From contig JAEESU010000030.1 in NCBI GenBank assembly GCA_016290095.1, forward strand, positions 1 to 57,170: a stretch of DNA of 57,170 bases. The letters run 5' to 3'. The notes beneath the pieces are model-generated. The model had not been told where the DNA came from. It saw only the letters and a program-made list of their open reading frames with translations, and ran no database searches. Shown one piece after another: positions 7,501 through 16,800 of the stretch. This DNA comes from Clostridia bacterium (lineage in GTDB: Bacteria; Bacillota; Clostridia; TANB77; CAG-508). The position numbers and the translations under genes are program-made. Every line of letters starts with the position of its first letter. The stretch's first letter is position 1.

Positions 7501-10168
7501 AGAAGGATATACTGATGAGGAGAAGAAATTCAATTCAGAAGGAGGTACTAGAACTACTTTTCGTGAAATACTTACTGATATGATGGGAAAAAGAATTGTA
7601 GATGAAGACATAGATTTTGAAGAATTAGGAATAGATTCTGTAACAGATACTGGAATTACAATAAATCAGAATGCTTTAATTAATGTTGCAAGAGCAGTAG
7701 GTGCTGGTAGAAAGAGTGTAGGAGGAGGAAAAACTCATTCTGTAACTACAATTACCGGAGAAACTATTACATTTAAGAATGTTATAGCATGTAAAAATCC
7801 AGTAACAGTTCCTGCAAGAGTAACATTAGATCATTATATTGAAACACTTTTTGAAATGTGTAATTACATGAATGAAGTAGGATATGATTATTGTGTTGTA
7901 CATGATTGTATAACTGATGGTTGCGATTTAGATTGTAGTGTATGTAAAGATTCACCTACAGACCCCAATAAATGTATAGCACGTGATAAAAACGGAAATG
8001 AAACAGAGATGGAAAAATCTAAAATATTTAAAAATAGAAATGATTATCCAGGATGTTGTTGTGCAAAAATTCAATGTAAGCACGTTGTTTTGGGAAACTA
8101 TCATGAACATGATGAGAGAAATCATGTAACAAAACATGGACAACAAGGATCATTTTTTAGATCATTAAAAGGAGATGCAACAAAAGGAATTCAATATACA
8201 AGAAATGTTTGTTGTTCATTATTAGTAACATGGTCTTTACAAAATGTTGGCTGTTTAGGAGAAGGACAATTCCAAACAAAAGAATTGTATGAAGAATGGG
8301 GAGCTGAAATAATAGAATATGGAGAACCATTAAAAAGAGGAGACATATTGATGTATACTTCTCATACAGATGTATATGGCGGTATATGGGAAGATGGAAG
8401 GCCTTTCAAATTCAATGGAGGACATCCAGTTCAGAAAAATTCAACAGCAGGAACAGGTGCTTCTTCTATAAATGTATTTGAACCAGATGAAAATGGTTGG
8501 CCATTACCTGATGATTTAAATACACCAGAATATGCTATAAGATTACCTTGGCTTGAAAGCAAAGAAGGAATTTATGAAGGATATGATGGAAATGAAGAAG
8601 TTGTTTCTCCAGTAACAGGTATTCTATTAGAATATGGTACTTATAATTCAGATCCTAATAATGAAGATATAGACTCAATTACGGGAGAAGCATATAGAGT
8701 TAATGTAGACTTAAAATATAATGCTTCAAAAGAAATATTAAACAAAGAAAAAGAAGAAAACGATGAAATTCCTAGTGAAGAAGAACCTAAAATTGTTTCA
8801 GATAGTGTAGGATATGCTAAAATTTTAGTATTAGATACTGAATATTATAAGAACCTGGAACAGTCGACTGACAGTAGGTGGAAAAAAGAGAGTCTGGTTA
8901 CCGAAAATGGAAAATATTTAGAACAACTGATAGATGATGATAAAAGTCTTGCTGATGAGAAACTAAATAGTGATAAAGATGAAATACGATGGCCAGATTT
9001 AGATCAAACTATTTATGGATATAAGGAGTTTGCTGAGAGGTATGAAGCAGCAGGAATTGCTGGACATATTGTATTTATAGATGGATTCATATGTGAAGCT
9101 CCTGACACAAAACTTCCTACAGGCATAGGAACAGCTCAAGAAATACCTTACGGCGACGATTCAACAGGAGAGCGTAGAAGAGATAATACATATCACATTG
9201 ATGGAAACATTGATGAAGGAATTAGTTTTAAGGCTGTTACTCAAGATAATTTTATGGATGAGCAATTAAAAGCATCTTATGTAGAACCTAAAGAATATAA
9301 ATTAGCTAGTTTAAAGGCAACTAATAAATTAATTGCTGAAAATCAAGTTATGGCAGAAGCAGCATCATCATTATATTTAGATAGCGTTACATCATTAAAT
9401 GGTGAAGAATTAATTTATATCAAAGAAGGTACTGTTATTGGAAGAACAATGACAGATAGAGAATTACTTATGACAGACCAAGAATTAGTAGCTTCAGGAA
9501 AAGATAAGAAAATTAGAGAACAAGATACAGGTACATATGTTGAAAATAGATTATTCACAACTGGTACAGATTTAGAAGCTAGAGACAAAGTAATAGGCAA
9601 CTATATAAGAGTAATTATGAGAGATCAAGATACAACTCCTGTAGAAGATGTAGAAGATTATATGAAATTAGATGATGTTGAAATAATACCTGATGATGTG
9701 TTATTTATGGCTGGTGTAATAACAGCAGAAGCAGGAGGATTGACTAACAAGAAAACAGGTGATATGAGATGGAATACTGATGGAGCAGTTGCATGTGCAT
9801 TAGCAATAAAGAATAGACTAGAAAGCTCTAAGTATCCAAATACACTTGCAGAAGTTTTAACACAGGAAGAAGCATACACATCTGTTAGAAAAGACCCTTC
9901 AAAATGTACTGGATGGATTTATTATGGAGAATTAATTTCATTAAAAGTAAATGATGTAAAATATTATGTATCTAAACCATCAGAATCTGCTATAGCTATT
10001 GCTAAAACAATATATGAAGGTGATAAAAACAATGCTTATAAAAAGATAAAAGCACTTGTTAAAGATAGAACATCATGGAGATGCTTTACAGCTGGAGGAG
10101 GAGATCTTTCAGATGTGATTCGTATTCCAAAAGAAGAATTAACATATTCAAATTACTATGGAAAATAA
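4520..10168 (+). CDS. Giant membrane-anchored protein with NlpC/P60-like region and C-terminal SleB-like hydrolase
   Basis: An 1882-residue single-pass protein. A Lys/Ala-rich cytoplasmic segment (1-54) precedes one transmembrane helix (about 55-83); the rest should be extracytoplasmic. Blocks shared with the paralogue at 13854 run to about residue 1720, including GWTGRYGMPLEF, ETNPTIKKMF and DSLNAFTMLEN. Residues 1091-1207 are a Cys/His-rich insertion absent from the paralogue. Near Cys1231/Cys1232, followed by a GDIL motif and histidines, lies an NlpC/P60- or CHAP-like region. Residues 1724-1882 resemble the SleB/Hydrolase_2 family (AGVITAEAGG, then AVACALAIKNRL), with a candidate catalytic Glu. 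Probable role: peptidoglycan remodelling outside the membrane. The Lys/Ala-rich tail plus membrane helix recalls hydrolases of conjugative elements, but no conjugation gene is nearby. Confidence 0.75.
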   Translation: MENNNESLTPEVSRESEKNKGREMANKAANKAADKGKQLLKKAGKKGAAKGKLAAAAGPVIFWAVVIIVIIIILIGIIMFFATMPGMVMDKLKQIFKMLGNYLAAFFGADTTQQIDDKQIYQTLDYLEDMGYDLKGYGFLTDYYDLSDADDVKSIREDLSLDKKKPIKDALSEAGYKYDKKIGAIRDTDNHIELAESDFIFTYITSDNYVYTLKNTNVATQNEAKNIFEKAIAAITSFVTKLFAPLMDIIGATDGIVDTWGRGLIVAWYEKGNQFGVKGDIVNTNNWANHDTVKINMENKTLVLAKNGWFSSNSPMTYSLDGWTGRYGMPLEFLLSVHVATMMPDLSYNMATYFDTNVNMYLHRVDGKINVLYKTGQDSEGEDIYVDISKLGNMNDSEKIRWCVSQKILSKDEPAIVIYNQDVYYYEEGYHDGVTGWFDAFPSPINGKYYKAHLTHKDLFDKNGNKVPDDQKSSIDDNVILMTKISNKDKYYMVEKETRPSGKAGAVAYSSYIDEQLPESNRIKTKMLKILNASKNIPKENYETYVPYIADIVKHWYRDVYFIVNTKSEDYRSSALRFVKNDYDYEAIFKERWTLYEVYDKDDISKIDEKYKDLFGEFKLYVISENGIYYRSSKILGIHLLPLPEKLQNNDKIIPDTDDTGLYIYLGTKEDAETEGIIVTKKAVTFGIDEKDTLTDIGWDTLSNNGSIWSAYKPKSGRSSSKSTGGIKEAYTKKQKEEDKNNPYKEDMYVEIKINFDITQEGEGLRTETNPTIKKMFLNNTYFRYDGTERTAEIITALRNKITSSLKASTGKDGIKYGPLNEFYLYYPDKNSLPVTTDVTEYSYNAVQLNLDGYTSMDLDNIKKITDENGKEKYVNTKKDNEEVKIYNVKDYSGQVSINQDSLNAFTMLENTHTLDADYIYRDFKELIVELGYFTKQELTDEIPKLLAFPIPNIGSCNYPERSIDKVEGEYGTLIHSRGDIYADQKLEDQLKESEGYTDEEKKFNSEGGTRTTFREILTDMMGKRIVDEDIDFEELGIDSVTDTGITINQNALINVARAVGAGRKSVGGGKTHSVTTITGETITFKNVIACKNPVTVPARVTLDHYIETLFEMCNYMNEVGYDYCVVHDCITDGCDLDCSVCKDSPTDPNKCIARDKNGNETEMEKSKIFKNRNDYPGCCCAKIQCKHVVLGNYHEHDERNHVTKHGQQGSFFRSLKGDATKGIQYTRNVCCSLLVTWSLQNVGCLGEGQFQTKELYEEWGAEIIEYGEPLKRGDILMYTSHTDVYGGIWEDGRPFKFNGGHPVQKNSTAGTGASSINVFEPDENGWPLPDDLNTPEYAIRLPWLESKEGIYEGYDGNEEVVSPVTGILLEYGTYNSDPNNEDIDSITGEAYRVNVDLKYNASKEILNKEKEENDEIPSEEEPKIVSDSVGYAKILVLDTEYYKNLEQSTDSRWKKESLVTENGKYLEQLIDDDKSLADEKLNSDKDEIRWPDLDQTIYGYKEFAERYEAAGIAGHIVFIDGFICEAPDTKLPTGIGTAQEIPYGDDSTGERRRDNTYHIDGNIDEGISFKAVTQDNFMDEQLKASYVEPKEYKLASLKATNKLIAENQVMAEAASSLYLDSVTSLNGEELIYIKEGTVIGRTMTDRELLMTDQELVASGKDKKIREQDTGTYVENRLFTTGTDLEARDKVIGNYIRVIMRDQDTTPVEDVEDYMKLDDVEIIPDDVLFMAGVITAEAGGLTNKKTGDMRWNTDGAVACALAIKNRLESSKYPNTLAEVLTQEEAYTSVRKDPSKCTGWIYYGELISLKVNDVKYYVSKPSESAIAIAKTIYEGDKNNAYKKIKALVKDRTSWRCFTAGGGDLSDVIRIPKEELTYSNYYGK

Positions 10169-10174
10169 ATAAAA

Positions 10175-10207
10175 AAAATAAGCGTGTAAAGATTACACGC
10201 TTATTTT
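10175..10207. terminator. Bidirectional terminator between the giant gene and cotJC
   Basis: Stem aaaaataagcgtgtaa with ttacacgcttattttt around a 3-base loop at 10190-10192, flanked by A-run and T-run, so it can end both the plus-strand giant gene and the minus-strand cotJ operon, which converge here. Confidence 0.9.
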
Positions 10208-10795
10208 TTATTTATTCAAATAAAACTGATTATGCTGATATAATTTTTCTTGAACTCCATTTAGTGCTTCTCCAAATCTTTGAAAATGAACGACTTCTCT
10301 TTCTCTTAAATATCTTAAAACATTTACTACATCAGGATCATCTTTAGATAGATCAATTAATTTTTCATAAGTTGCTCTTGCTTTTTGCTCTGCCGCTAAA
10401 TCTTCTGTTAAATCTGCAACTGGATCACCTTTTACAGCCAAACTTACTGCATTATAAGGAAGACCTGCAGCGGATTGAGGATAAACACCTAAACCGTGAT
10501 CAGTATAATAAACATCTAAACCTGCTCTTTTAATTTCTTCAATAGATAATCCTTCTGTTAGTTGATGAACCAAAGTGCCAACCATTTCTAAATGAGCTAA
10601 TTCCTCAGTGCCTATGTCATTTAGTATTGCTTTTGAGTTTTTATCAGGCATACCAAATCTTTGTGATAAATAACGAAGAGATGCACTAAGTTCACCATCA
10701 GGACCACCATATTGTGATACTATAACTTTTGCGAGTTCTGGGTTCCTATGTTTTATATCGATAGGAAATTGTAAGTTTTTTACATAATAATACAT
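10208..10795 (-). CDS. cotJC: Spore coat protein CotJC, manganese-catalase-like
   Basis: A 195-residue ferritin-like protein matching CotJC, the manganese-catalase-type component of the CotJ spore-coat complex. Helical metal-ligand motifs are visible: a Glu in KVIVSQYGGPDGE, EELAHLEM, and E..H in REREVVHFQRF. An open frame extends 14 codons further, but the start at 10795 is preferred. It overlaps the cotJB stop (TAATG) and has AAAGGAG eight or nine bases upstream, and the family begins with an aromatic-rich MYYYVKNLQFP-like sequence. It is last in the cotJA-cotJB-cotJC operon, expected to be expressed in the mother cell during sporulation. Confidence 0.95.
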   Translation of the reverse strand: MYYYVKNLQFPIDIKHRNPELAKVIVSQYGGPDGELSASLRYLSQRFGMPDKNSKAILNDIGTEELAHLEMVGTLVHQLTEGLSIEEIKRAGLDVYYTDHGLGVYPQSAAGLPYNAVSLAVKGDPVADLTEDLAAEQKARATYEKLIDLSKDDPDVVNVLRYLREREVVHFQRFGEALNGVQEKLYQHNQFYLNK

Positions 10796-11067
10796 TAATT
10801 TACACTCCTTTCCCAAGGCCATGGCTCCTTGCTCCAAGCCCAGCTGTTAGAATTTTCTTGTGAAGTAAAATTAATTGTTAAAGGTCCATATAATTCTTCG
10901 TATTTTTTATTTAACATATCAAGTTTTCCTGCATACTGACTATGCAAAGAAATTGCCCTAATATCATTCGGATGGGTATCTAAATAAAGGACTAAATCAT
11001 TAATTGCAAAATTATAAGACATAATTTCTCTTTGCAAAGAATTTTTATCATTATTACATTCTTCCAT
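10795..11067 (-). CDS. cotJB: Spore coat protein CotJB
   Basis: A 90-residue protein with the CotJB pattern: an N-terminal helix, LYLDTHPND, and a Trp/Pro-rich C-terminus containing WAW and PWPWE. In Bacillus subtilis CotJB takes part with CotJA and CotJC in inner coat formation. GGAGG precedes the ATG by seven or eight bases. The frame overlaps cotJA by 14 bases at its start and cotJC by one base at its stop, so the three are probably translationally coupled. Confidence 0.93.
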   Translation of the reverse strand: MEECNNDKNSLQREIMSYNFAINDLVLYLDTHPNDIRAISLHSQYAGKLDMLNKKYEELYGPLTINFTSQENSNSWAWSKEPWPWERSVN

Positions 11068-11281
11068 TATTTTTACCTCCTCTAATTTTTAAATATTCTA
11101 TGAAATCCATTGATTGACCAGGATTATATATACTAACAAGTTCTGGAAAAATAGTTCCATTTTTTAATCCTATATCAGGAGCAAAAGTTTTTTTCATGAA
11201 TTGATTTGGAGTATAAGCATGACCATATAAATAATTTGATGGAAATACATTATAGTTATTCATGTTATTACAGTTATTCAT
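11054..11281 (-). CDS. cotJA: Spore coat-associated protein CotJA
   Basis: A 75-residue protein with the CotJA core: FAPDIGLKNGTIFPEL followed by VSIYNPGQ. The Asn-rich start (MNNCNNMNNYN) is low-complexity. GGAGGAAC precedes the ATG. CotJA heads the operon. On the minus strand CATATTATAT at 11320-11311 resembles the -10 of mother-cell sigma factors (E/K), but I cannot pair it with a convincing -35, so sporulation control is inferred from the family. The divergent secG promoter lies about 65 bases upstream. Confidence 0.9.
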   Translation of the reverse strand: MNNCNNMNNYNVFPSNYLYGHAYTPNQFMKKTFAPDIGLKNGTIFPELVSIYNPGQSMDFIEYLKIRGGKNNGRM

Positions 11282-11346
11282 ATATTGTTCCTCCTTTCAA
11301 TATTTATAATATATAATATGATATTTACATAAAAAGTTGAATTCTA

Positions 11347-11375
11347 TTGACTGATGAGAGAACATTTTATATAAT
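11347..11375 (+). promoter_or_regulatory. Promoter upstream of secG
   Basis: TTGACT (11347-11352), 17-base spacer, TATAAT (11370-11375). This gives a leader of roughly 100 bases before secG. A second TATAAT at 11441-11446 sits inside a 6-1-6 inverted repeat, AACTAT-A-ATAGTT (11438-11450), which could be an alternative -10 or an operator. Confidence 0.7.
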
Positions 11376-11481
11376 CTAGTTGTATGATACGGTAAAAAAT
11401 TTATTAAAAATGTTGATTTTTAAAATACTATATGTTAAACTATAATAGTTAAAACGGAAGAAAGTTGGAGGTTATTTACTT

Positions 11482-11730
11482 ATGGAAATAGTAAAATATG
11501 TATTAATGGCAATATATGCAATAGTTTGCTTGGTTTTAATCTTTTTAGTATTAAAGCAAAATCAAGGAGAAGGTGGAGCTTCAAGTACTATTGTTGGTGC
11601 CTCTGCAAATAATTTTTATGAGAAGAATAAAGGTAAAACAAGAGAAGGAAAAATGAAAAGAGCAACAATTATTTTAATGGTTGTATTTGCTGTTTTAACA
11701 TTAACTTTAGATATTTTATATCTTGTTTAA
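11482..11730 (+). CDS. secG: Preprotein translocase subunit SecG
   Basis: An 82-residue protein with two hydrophobic helices (about 4-24 and 60-81) and the conserved loop QNQGEGGASSTIVG between them, which defines SecG. It is the accessory subunit of the SecYEG channel in the cytoplasmic membrane. TTGGAGG precedes the ATG by about nine bases. It is followed by a terminator and then rnr, the conserved secG-rnr order of Firmicutes. Confidence 0.95.
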   Translation: MEIVKYVLMAIYAIVCLVLIFLVLKQNQGEGGASSTIVGASANNFYEKNKGKTREGKMKRATIILMVVFAVLTLTLDILYLV

Positions 11731-11744
11731 TATTATAAAATTAT

Positions 11745-11770
11745 AGGCAGTATTAACATACTGCCTTTTT
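11745..11770 (+). terminator. Terminator between secG and rnr
   Basis: Stem aggcagta / tactgcct (11745-11752 and 11759-11766) with a six-base loop and a T-run. Since rnr begins only about 25 bases later with no separate promoter visible, read-through may supply rnr. Confidence 0.8.
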
Positions 11771-11795
11771 ATTTTGTAAGAACTTAAGGAGAAAA

Positions 11796-13742
11796 ATGAG
11801 TAAAAAGAATTTAAAAAAGAATAGAATAGAAGGAATATATAGGGCTAGCGAAAAAGGCTTTGGTTTTGTTGAAATAGAAGGACAAGATGAAGATTTATTC
11901 ATTCCAGCAAAAATGGTAAATGGAGCTATAAATGGTGATACTGTTCGTGTTGTAATTGAGAAACCCAAATTAGAAGATAGAAGAGCAGAAGGTAAAATTA
12001 TAAAAATAATAAAACACGAAAAAGTTACAGTCGTTGGAATTTTTCAAAAATCAAAAAATTTTGGATTTGTAGTTCCAGATGATAAAAAGTTTGGTACTGA
12101 CATTTTTATTTCAAAGAATAAAACTAAAAATGCAAAAAACAAAGATAAAGTAATAGTAAAAATTTTAAGATACCCAGAAAAAGGTAAAAATGCTGAAGGA
12201 GAAATAATAGAAATACTTGGTAATATTGATCAAGCAGGAATTGATATGCTCTCTGTAATCAAAGAGTATGAACTTCCAAATGAATTTCCGGAATTTGTTG
12301 TGAAAGAAGCAAAAGCAATTCCACAACAGATAGATGAAAATGATATAAAAAATAGAAAAGACTTAAGAAAAGATACAATTTTTACGATTGATGGAGAAGA
12401 TGCAAAAGATTTAGATGATGCAGTTAGTGTTAGAAAAAAAGAAGACGGAAATTATATATTAGATGTACATATAGCAGATGTTAGTTATTACGTAAAAGAA
12501 GATCAAAAATTAGATAAAGAAGCAATTAAAAGAGGAACAAGTGTATATATGTTTGACAGAGTAATACCAATGCTTCCTTTTGAACTTTCAAATGGAATAT
12601 GTAGTTTAAATGCTGGAACAGATAGATTTGCATTATCTTGTTCAATGGAGATTAATTCTTCAGGACAAGTAGTGTCTTCAGATGTGTATAAATCTATAAT
12701 AAATGTCACAGAAAGAATGAGCTATACTGATGTTAATAAAATATTAAATAACCTTGATGAAAAGATATCTTCAAGGTATTCTAAGTATATAGATAATTTT
12801 AAATTAATGGAAGAATTGGCACACATCTTAAAAAATAGAAGAATAATGCAAGGATATTTAAATTTAGATATTCCGGAAAGTAAAATTACTCTTGATGAAA
12901 ATGGTAAGGCGATAGATGTAAGAAAATACGAAATTACTTTTGCAAATGAAATAATAGAACAGTTTATGCTTACAGCAAATGAGACTATAGCAGAAAAGTT
13001 CTATTGGTTAGAAGCACCATTCATTTATAGAGTTCATGAGGAACCAGATTATGACAAGATACAAGAAACTAACAAATTTCTGTTTAATATTGGTGAAAAA
13101 ATAAAAGTAACAAAAGATAAAATTAAACCAAAAGCATTTAGTGAGGTATTAGATAAATTAAAAGATACTGAATATGAGAAAGTTATTTCTACTCTAATAT
13201 TAAGAACACTAAAACTAGCAAGATATGAAAATGAAAATAAAGGACATTTTGGTATTGCAAGTAAATACTATTGCCATTTTACATCACCAATTAGAAGATA
13301 TCCAGATTTGTTTATACATAGAGTAATTTCTGAATATATAAATAACAACTATGTATTAAGTGAAGAAAGAATCGAAGAATTAGAAAATAAAGCCAAAAAA
13401 TGTGCAGACAGTTCTTCTGAAAGAGAGAAAATTGCTACAAAAGCAGAAAGAGAAGCTGAAGATATTAAGAAAGCTGAATATATGGAAGACAAAATTGGAA
13501 ATGAATATGATGGAATAGTATCTTCAATTACAAATTTTGGTATGTTTGTAGAGCTAGATAATACTGTTGAGGGTCTAATTAGATTTGAGAATATGGGAAA
13601 TGAATATTTTATTTATAATGAAGACAGAAAAACTTTAACAGGAGAAAAAACTTGTAAAACATTTAAGATTGGTGACAAAGTGAAAATAAAAGTGATTGAT
13701 GCAAATAAACAATTAAAAAAGATTGCTTTTGAACTTATATAA
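11796..13742 (+). CDS. rnr: Ribonuclease R
   Basis: A 648-residue 3'-5' exoribonuclease of the RNase II/R family. N-terminal cold-shock-like OB folds (EKGFGFVEIEG at about 20 and KNFGFVVPDD at about 87) precede the RNB catalytic domain. Its metal-binding motif DGEDAKDLDDAV is at about residue 198. A C-terminal S1 domain (YDGIVSSITNFGMFVEL) begins near 570. It is at the short end for RNase R, lacking the long Lys-rich tail. It degrades structured RNA and helps tmRNA-mediated decay. The gene usually followed by smpB is here followed by a giant hydrolase-like gene. Confidence 0.95.
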   Translation: MSKKNLKKNRIEGIYRASEKGFGFVEIEGQDEDLFIPAKMVNGAINGDTVRVVIEKPKLEDRRAEGKIIKIIKHEKVTVVGIFQKSKNFGFVVPDDKKFGTDIFISKNKTKNAKNKDKVIVKILRYPEKGKNAEGEIIEILGNIDQAGIDMLSVIKEYELPNEFPEFVVKEAKAIPQQIDENDIKNRKDLRKDTIFTIDGEDAKDLDDAVSVRKKEDGNYILDVHIADVSYYVKEDQKLDKEAIKRGTSVYMFDRVIPMLPFELSNGICSLNAGTDRFALSCSMEINSSGQVVSSDVYKSIINVTERMSYTDVNKILNNLDEKISSRYSKYIDNFKLMEELAHILKNRRIMQGYLNLDIPESKITLDENGKAIDVRKYEITFANEIIEQFMLTANETIAEKFYWLEAPFIYRVHEEPDYDKIQETNKFLFNIGEKIKVTKDKIKPKAFSEVLDKLKDTEYEKVISTLILRTLKLARYENENKGHFGIASKYYCHFTSPIRRYPDLFIHRVISEYINNNYVLSEERIEELENKAKKCADSSSEREKIATKAEREAEDIKKAEYMEDKIGNEYDGIVSSITNFGMFVELDNTVEGLIRFENMGNEYFIYNEDRKTLTGEKTCKTFKIGDKVKIKVIDANKQLKKIAFELI

Positions 13743-13766
13743 TTGTAAATAAAGGCCCGAAAAATA

Positions 13767-13795
13767 TTGAAAAAATAGCTTAAAAATGCTATAAT
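13767..13795 (+). promoter_or_regulatory. Promoter of the second giant gene
   Basis: TTGAAA (13767-13772), 17-base spacer, TATAAT (13790-13795) with TGC just upstream. It shares the 13 bases AAAAATATTGAAA with the promoter of the first giant gene. No rnr terminator is visible between 13742 and here. Confidence 0.7.
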
Positions 13796-13853
13796 TAATA
13801 TAGAGTGTGCAAATATTTAAATGATTATAAATATAATTTTTTAAGGGGCAAAA

Positions 13854-16800
13854 ATGGAAGATAATTCAAACATAACAGAAGCAAAAAATAATAAAATTGT
13901 TGAAAAAACTAAAAAGAAAATAAAAGGAAAATTTTTAAATAAAAAATCAGATGTTAAATCAAAGTTGGCTACAATAGCAGGACCAATTATTTTTTGGACA
14001 GTTGTTGTTATTTGTGTTTTAATTATTCTTATAGGAATAATTATGTTTTTAGCAACAATGCCAGGAATGGCAGTTCAAAAATTAAAAAAGATTTTTAATG
14101 ATCTTGGTAACTATGTAGCTGCTTTTTTTGGCGCTGATACGACTAAACAAATAAGCTCAGAACAAATATTTAACACATTAGATTACATAGAAGATATGGG
14201 ATATGATTTAAAAGGATTTGGCTTTTTAACAGATTACTATACTCAAGCAGATAAATCTAGCATAATAGACGAGTTATCTGATGAATACAAGTCAGATTAT
14301 GTTATTGATGAGAAATTGGGAGTAGTTAGAAGTGAGTCAACTAATAAAATTATATTAGCTAAATCAAATTTCATTTTTACATATATTTGTTCAGACAATT
14401 ATATTTATACACTTAAAAATACCAATTTAGTTACTCAAACAGGAGAAGGAGGTTTCTTAGGATTCCTACAATCTATATTTAATGGAGCATTAGCATTAAT
14501 ATACAAATTAGCAAACTTCTTGTTTGGTGGACTAAATGATTTACTAGGAATTACAGATGCTGCACAAGATGCTTGGGGTAGAGGATTAATAAGTATTCAC
14601 AAACAAGATGGTACAAATATTGGTGTAGATGGTGGATTACATAATGGTAATGGAATTACTATTGATACAGACAAAAAAATGTTAGTTATAAGAGCAGATG
14701 GAAAGAAGCCAGCAAGCTACAGTTTAGATGGATGGACAGGAAGATATGGTATGCCATTAGAATTTTTACTTACTGTTCATGTTTCAACTATGATGCCAGA
14801 TTTAGCATATGATATGGCAACATCATTTTCTACAGTAGTAAATGTTTATTTAAATCCAATAAAATTAAACACAGAATACCAACCATATATTGCAGATGTA
14901 AGAAATCATTGGTATAGAGATGTGTATTATGTTATTGTGCCAGAAAAATTTCAAGAGACAGGTAGAAATATAGTTGATTATGATTATGATTATCAAGTTA
15001 AATATGCTGAAAGATGGTCTTTATATGAAACATATTCTAAAGATGATTATAATGAAGTATATAAAGATTATGCTAAACAAAATTATGGTGAATTTAAATT
15101 ATTCATTATAAATAATGATGGTAAATATTTAACAGATGATGATATTGGTGATTTAAAAGATAATCCTAAAGTAGAAAAAGATGTTAAAAATGGATATATA
15201 TATTTAGGCACTAAACAAGAAGCTAATGACGAAGGAATAGTTGTTAGTAAAAGATCAGTTACTTTAAATTTAGATGAAGAAACATTTAAGGACCTTGGTT
15301 GGAATAATGTTGGTGAAAGATGGCTTGCTTACACAAGTGTTCCTTTGTGGGATGGAGACATTAAGCAAGTTGGAGAAGGCTTAAGAACAGAAACTAATCC
15401 AACTATTAAGAAAATGTTCTTAATAAATACATATTTTAGATATGATGGTTCTCAAAATACTGCAGAAATAATTACAGCTCTTAGAAAGAGAGTCAAAGAT
15501 GATTATTTAGGGAATAAAACAAATGAATATGGAGCTTTAAATGCATTAATTACTTCAGGTTACGACCTTGTAGATGGTTTTAAAGTACCTAAGACATTCG
15601 ATTTTACAGAAACAGATGGATTTGATAGAAAATATACAGCAACAGAATTAGGCTTAGGTAATGATTATAGAATAACTACTAAGAATGACAAAGGAGAAGA
15701 AGTAAGAATAGATAAAGAATATTCAGTATCAGATTATGTTGGACAAGTTTCACTAAATCAAGATTCTTTAAATGCATTTACAATGCTTGAAAATATGCAT
15801 ACACTTGATGCTGACTTTATTTACAGAGATTATAAGGAATTAATTGTAGAACTAGGTTATTTTACAAAAGAGGAATTAACTGATGAAGTTCCTAGATTAT
15901 TGGAATTTCCAGTTCCAGGAACACCTTCTGTAAATTATCCAGAGAGAAGTTTAGACAAGAGAGAAAGTCAATATGGAACAATGATACATTCTAAAGGTGA
16001 TATCGATGCATTTGAAGATTATAATGAAACAAAAATATTAGATACAATTCCTTCTAAAATTGCAATTAAATCTCCTGAAAGAACAAGAAATGGATATTAT
16101 AGAAGAAAACAAGGAAAAGGAGCAGCTCCAGGAGATATGTTTATTATTCCTGTTGAACCTACTGCATATAAACTAAATGGAACAAATGACGATGTTGCAG
16201 AAACTGCTAAAACTATATGGAAACAAATGGCTAGTGTTACTGATGGAGTTGCATATTCAAATGGTAGTTCGAATTTTGCAGCTACATTTAAAGAATCACT
16301 AGAAAAAACTGATAAACGTAGTGTTTGTGATGGAGTTTTCGTTAGTTGGGTATTCAAGAGTTTAGGTATAGATGTAGATGGAATTTTGGAAAAAACAAGA
16401 GGTGTTTGGACAAGTCCTCATGACTTATCTAGACTATGCATAGAACAATTAGGAGCTGAAATAATATTTAATTATCGAGATTTACAACCAGGTGATGTAA
16501 TGGCAACTATATGGGATGATAATGAATATAAAGACGATAATGGAAATTCATATAAAATTGATACTATACAAAAAATTAGTATATTAGGTGAAGAACAACT
16601 TGATGGATCATTTTTAGTATATAGTGGAAGTGATTTACCTAATATTGGAGATACAAAAACAAGCTTAGTATTAGATGAAGATACTTTCAATAATTATTCT
16701 TTATGCTTTGGACTTAGACTTGGAGATGATGCTTATAAAGGATATTTAGGAAATGAAATGGTAGTTTCTCCAGTTACTGGAATTTTATTAGAATATGGAA

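Noticed and set aside
10075-10347. 90-codon open frame on the plus strand across the end of the first giant gene and the terminator
   Set aside because: It runs through a bidirectional terminator and antisense to cotJC, has no RBS, and its composition is that of a shadow.
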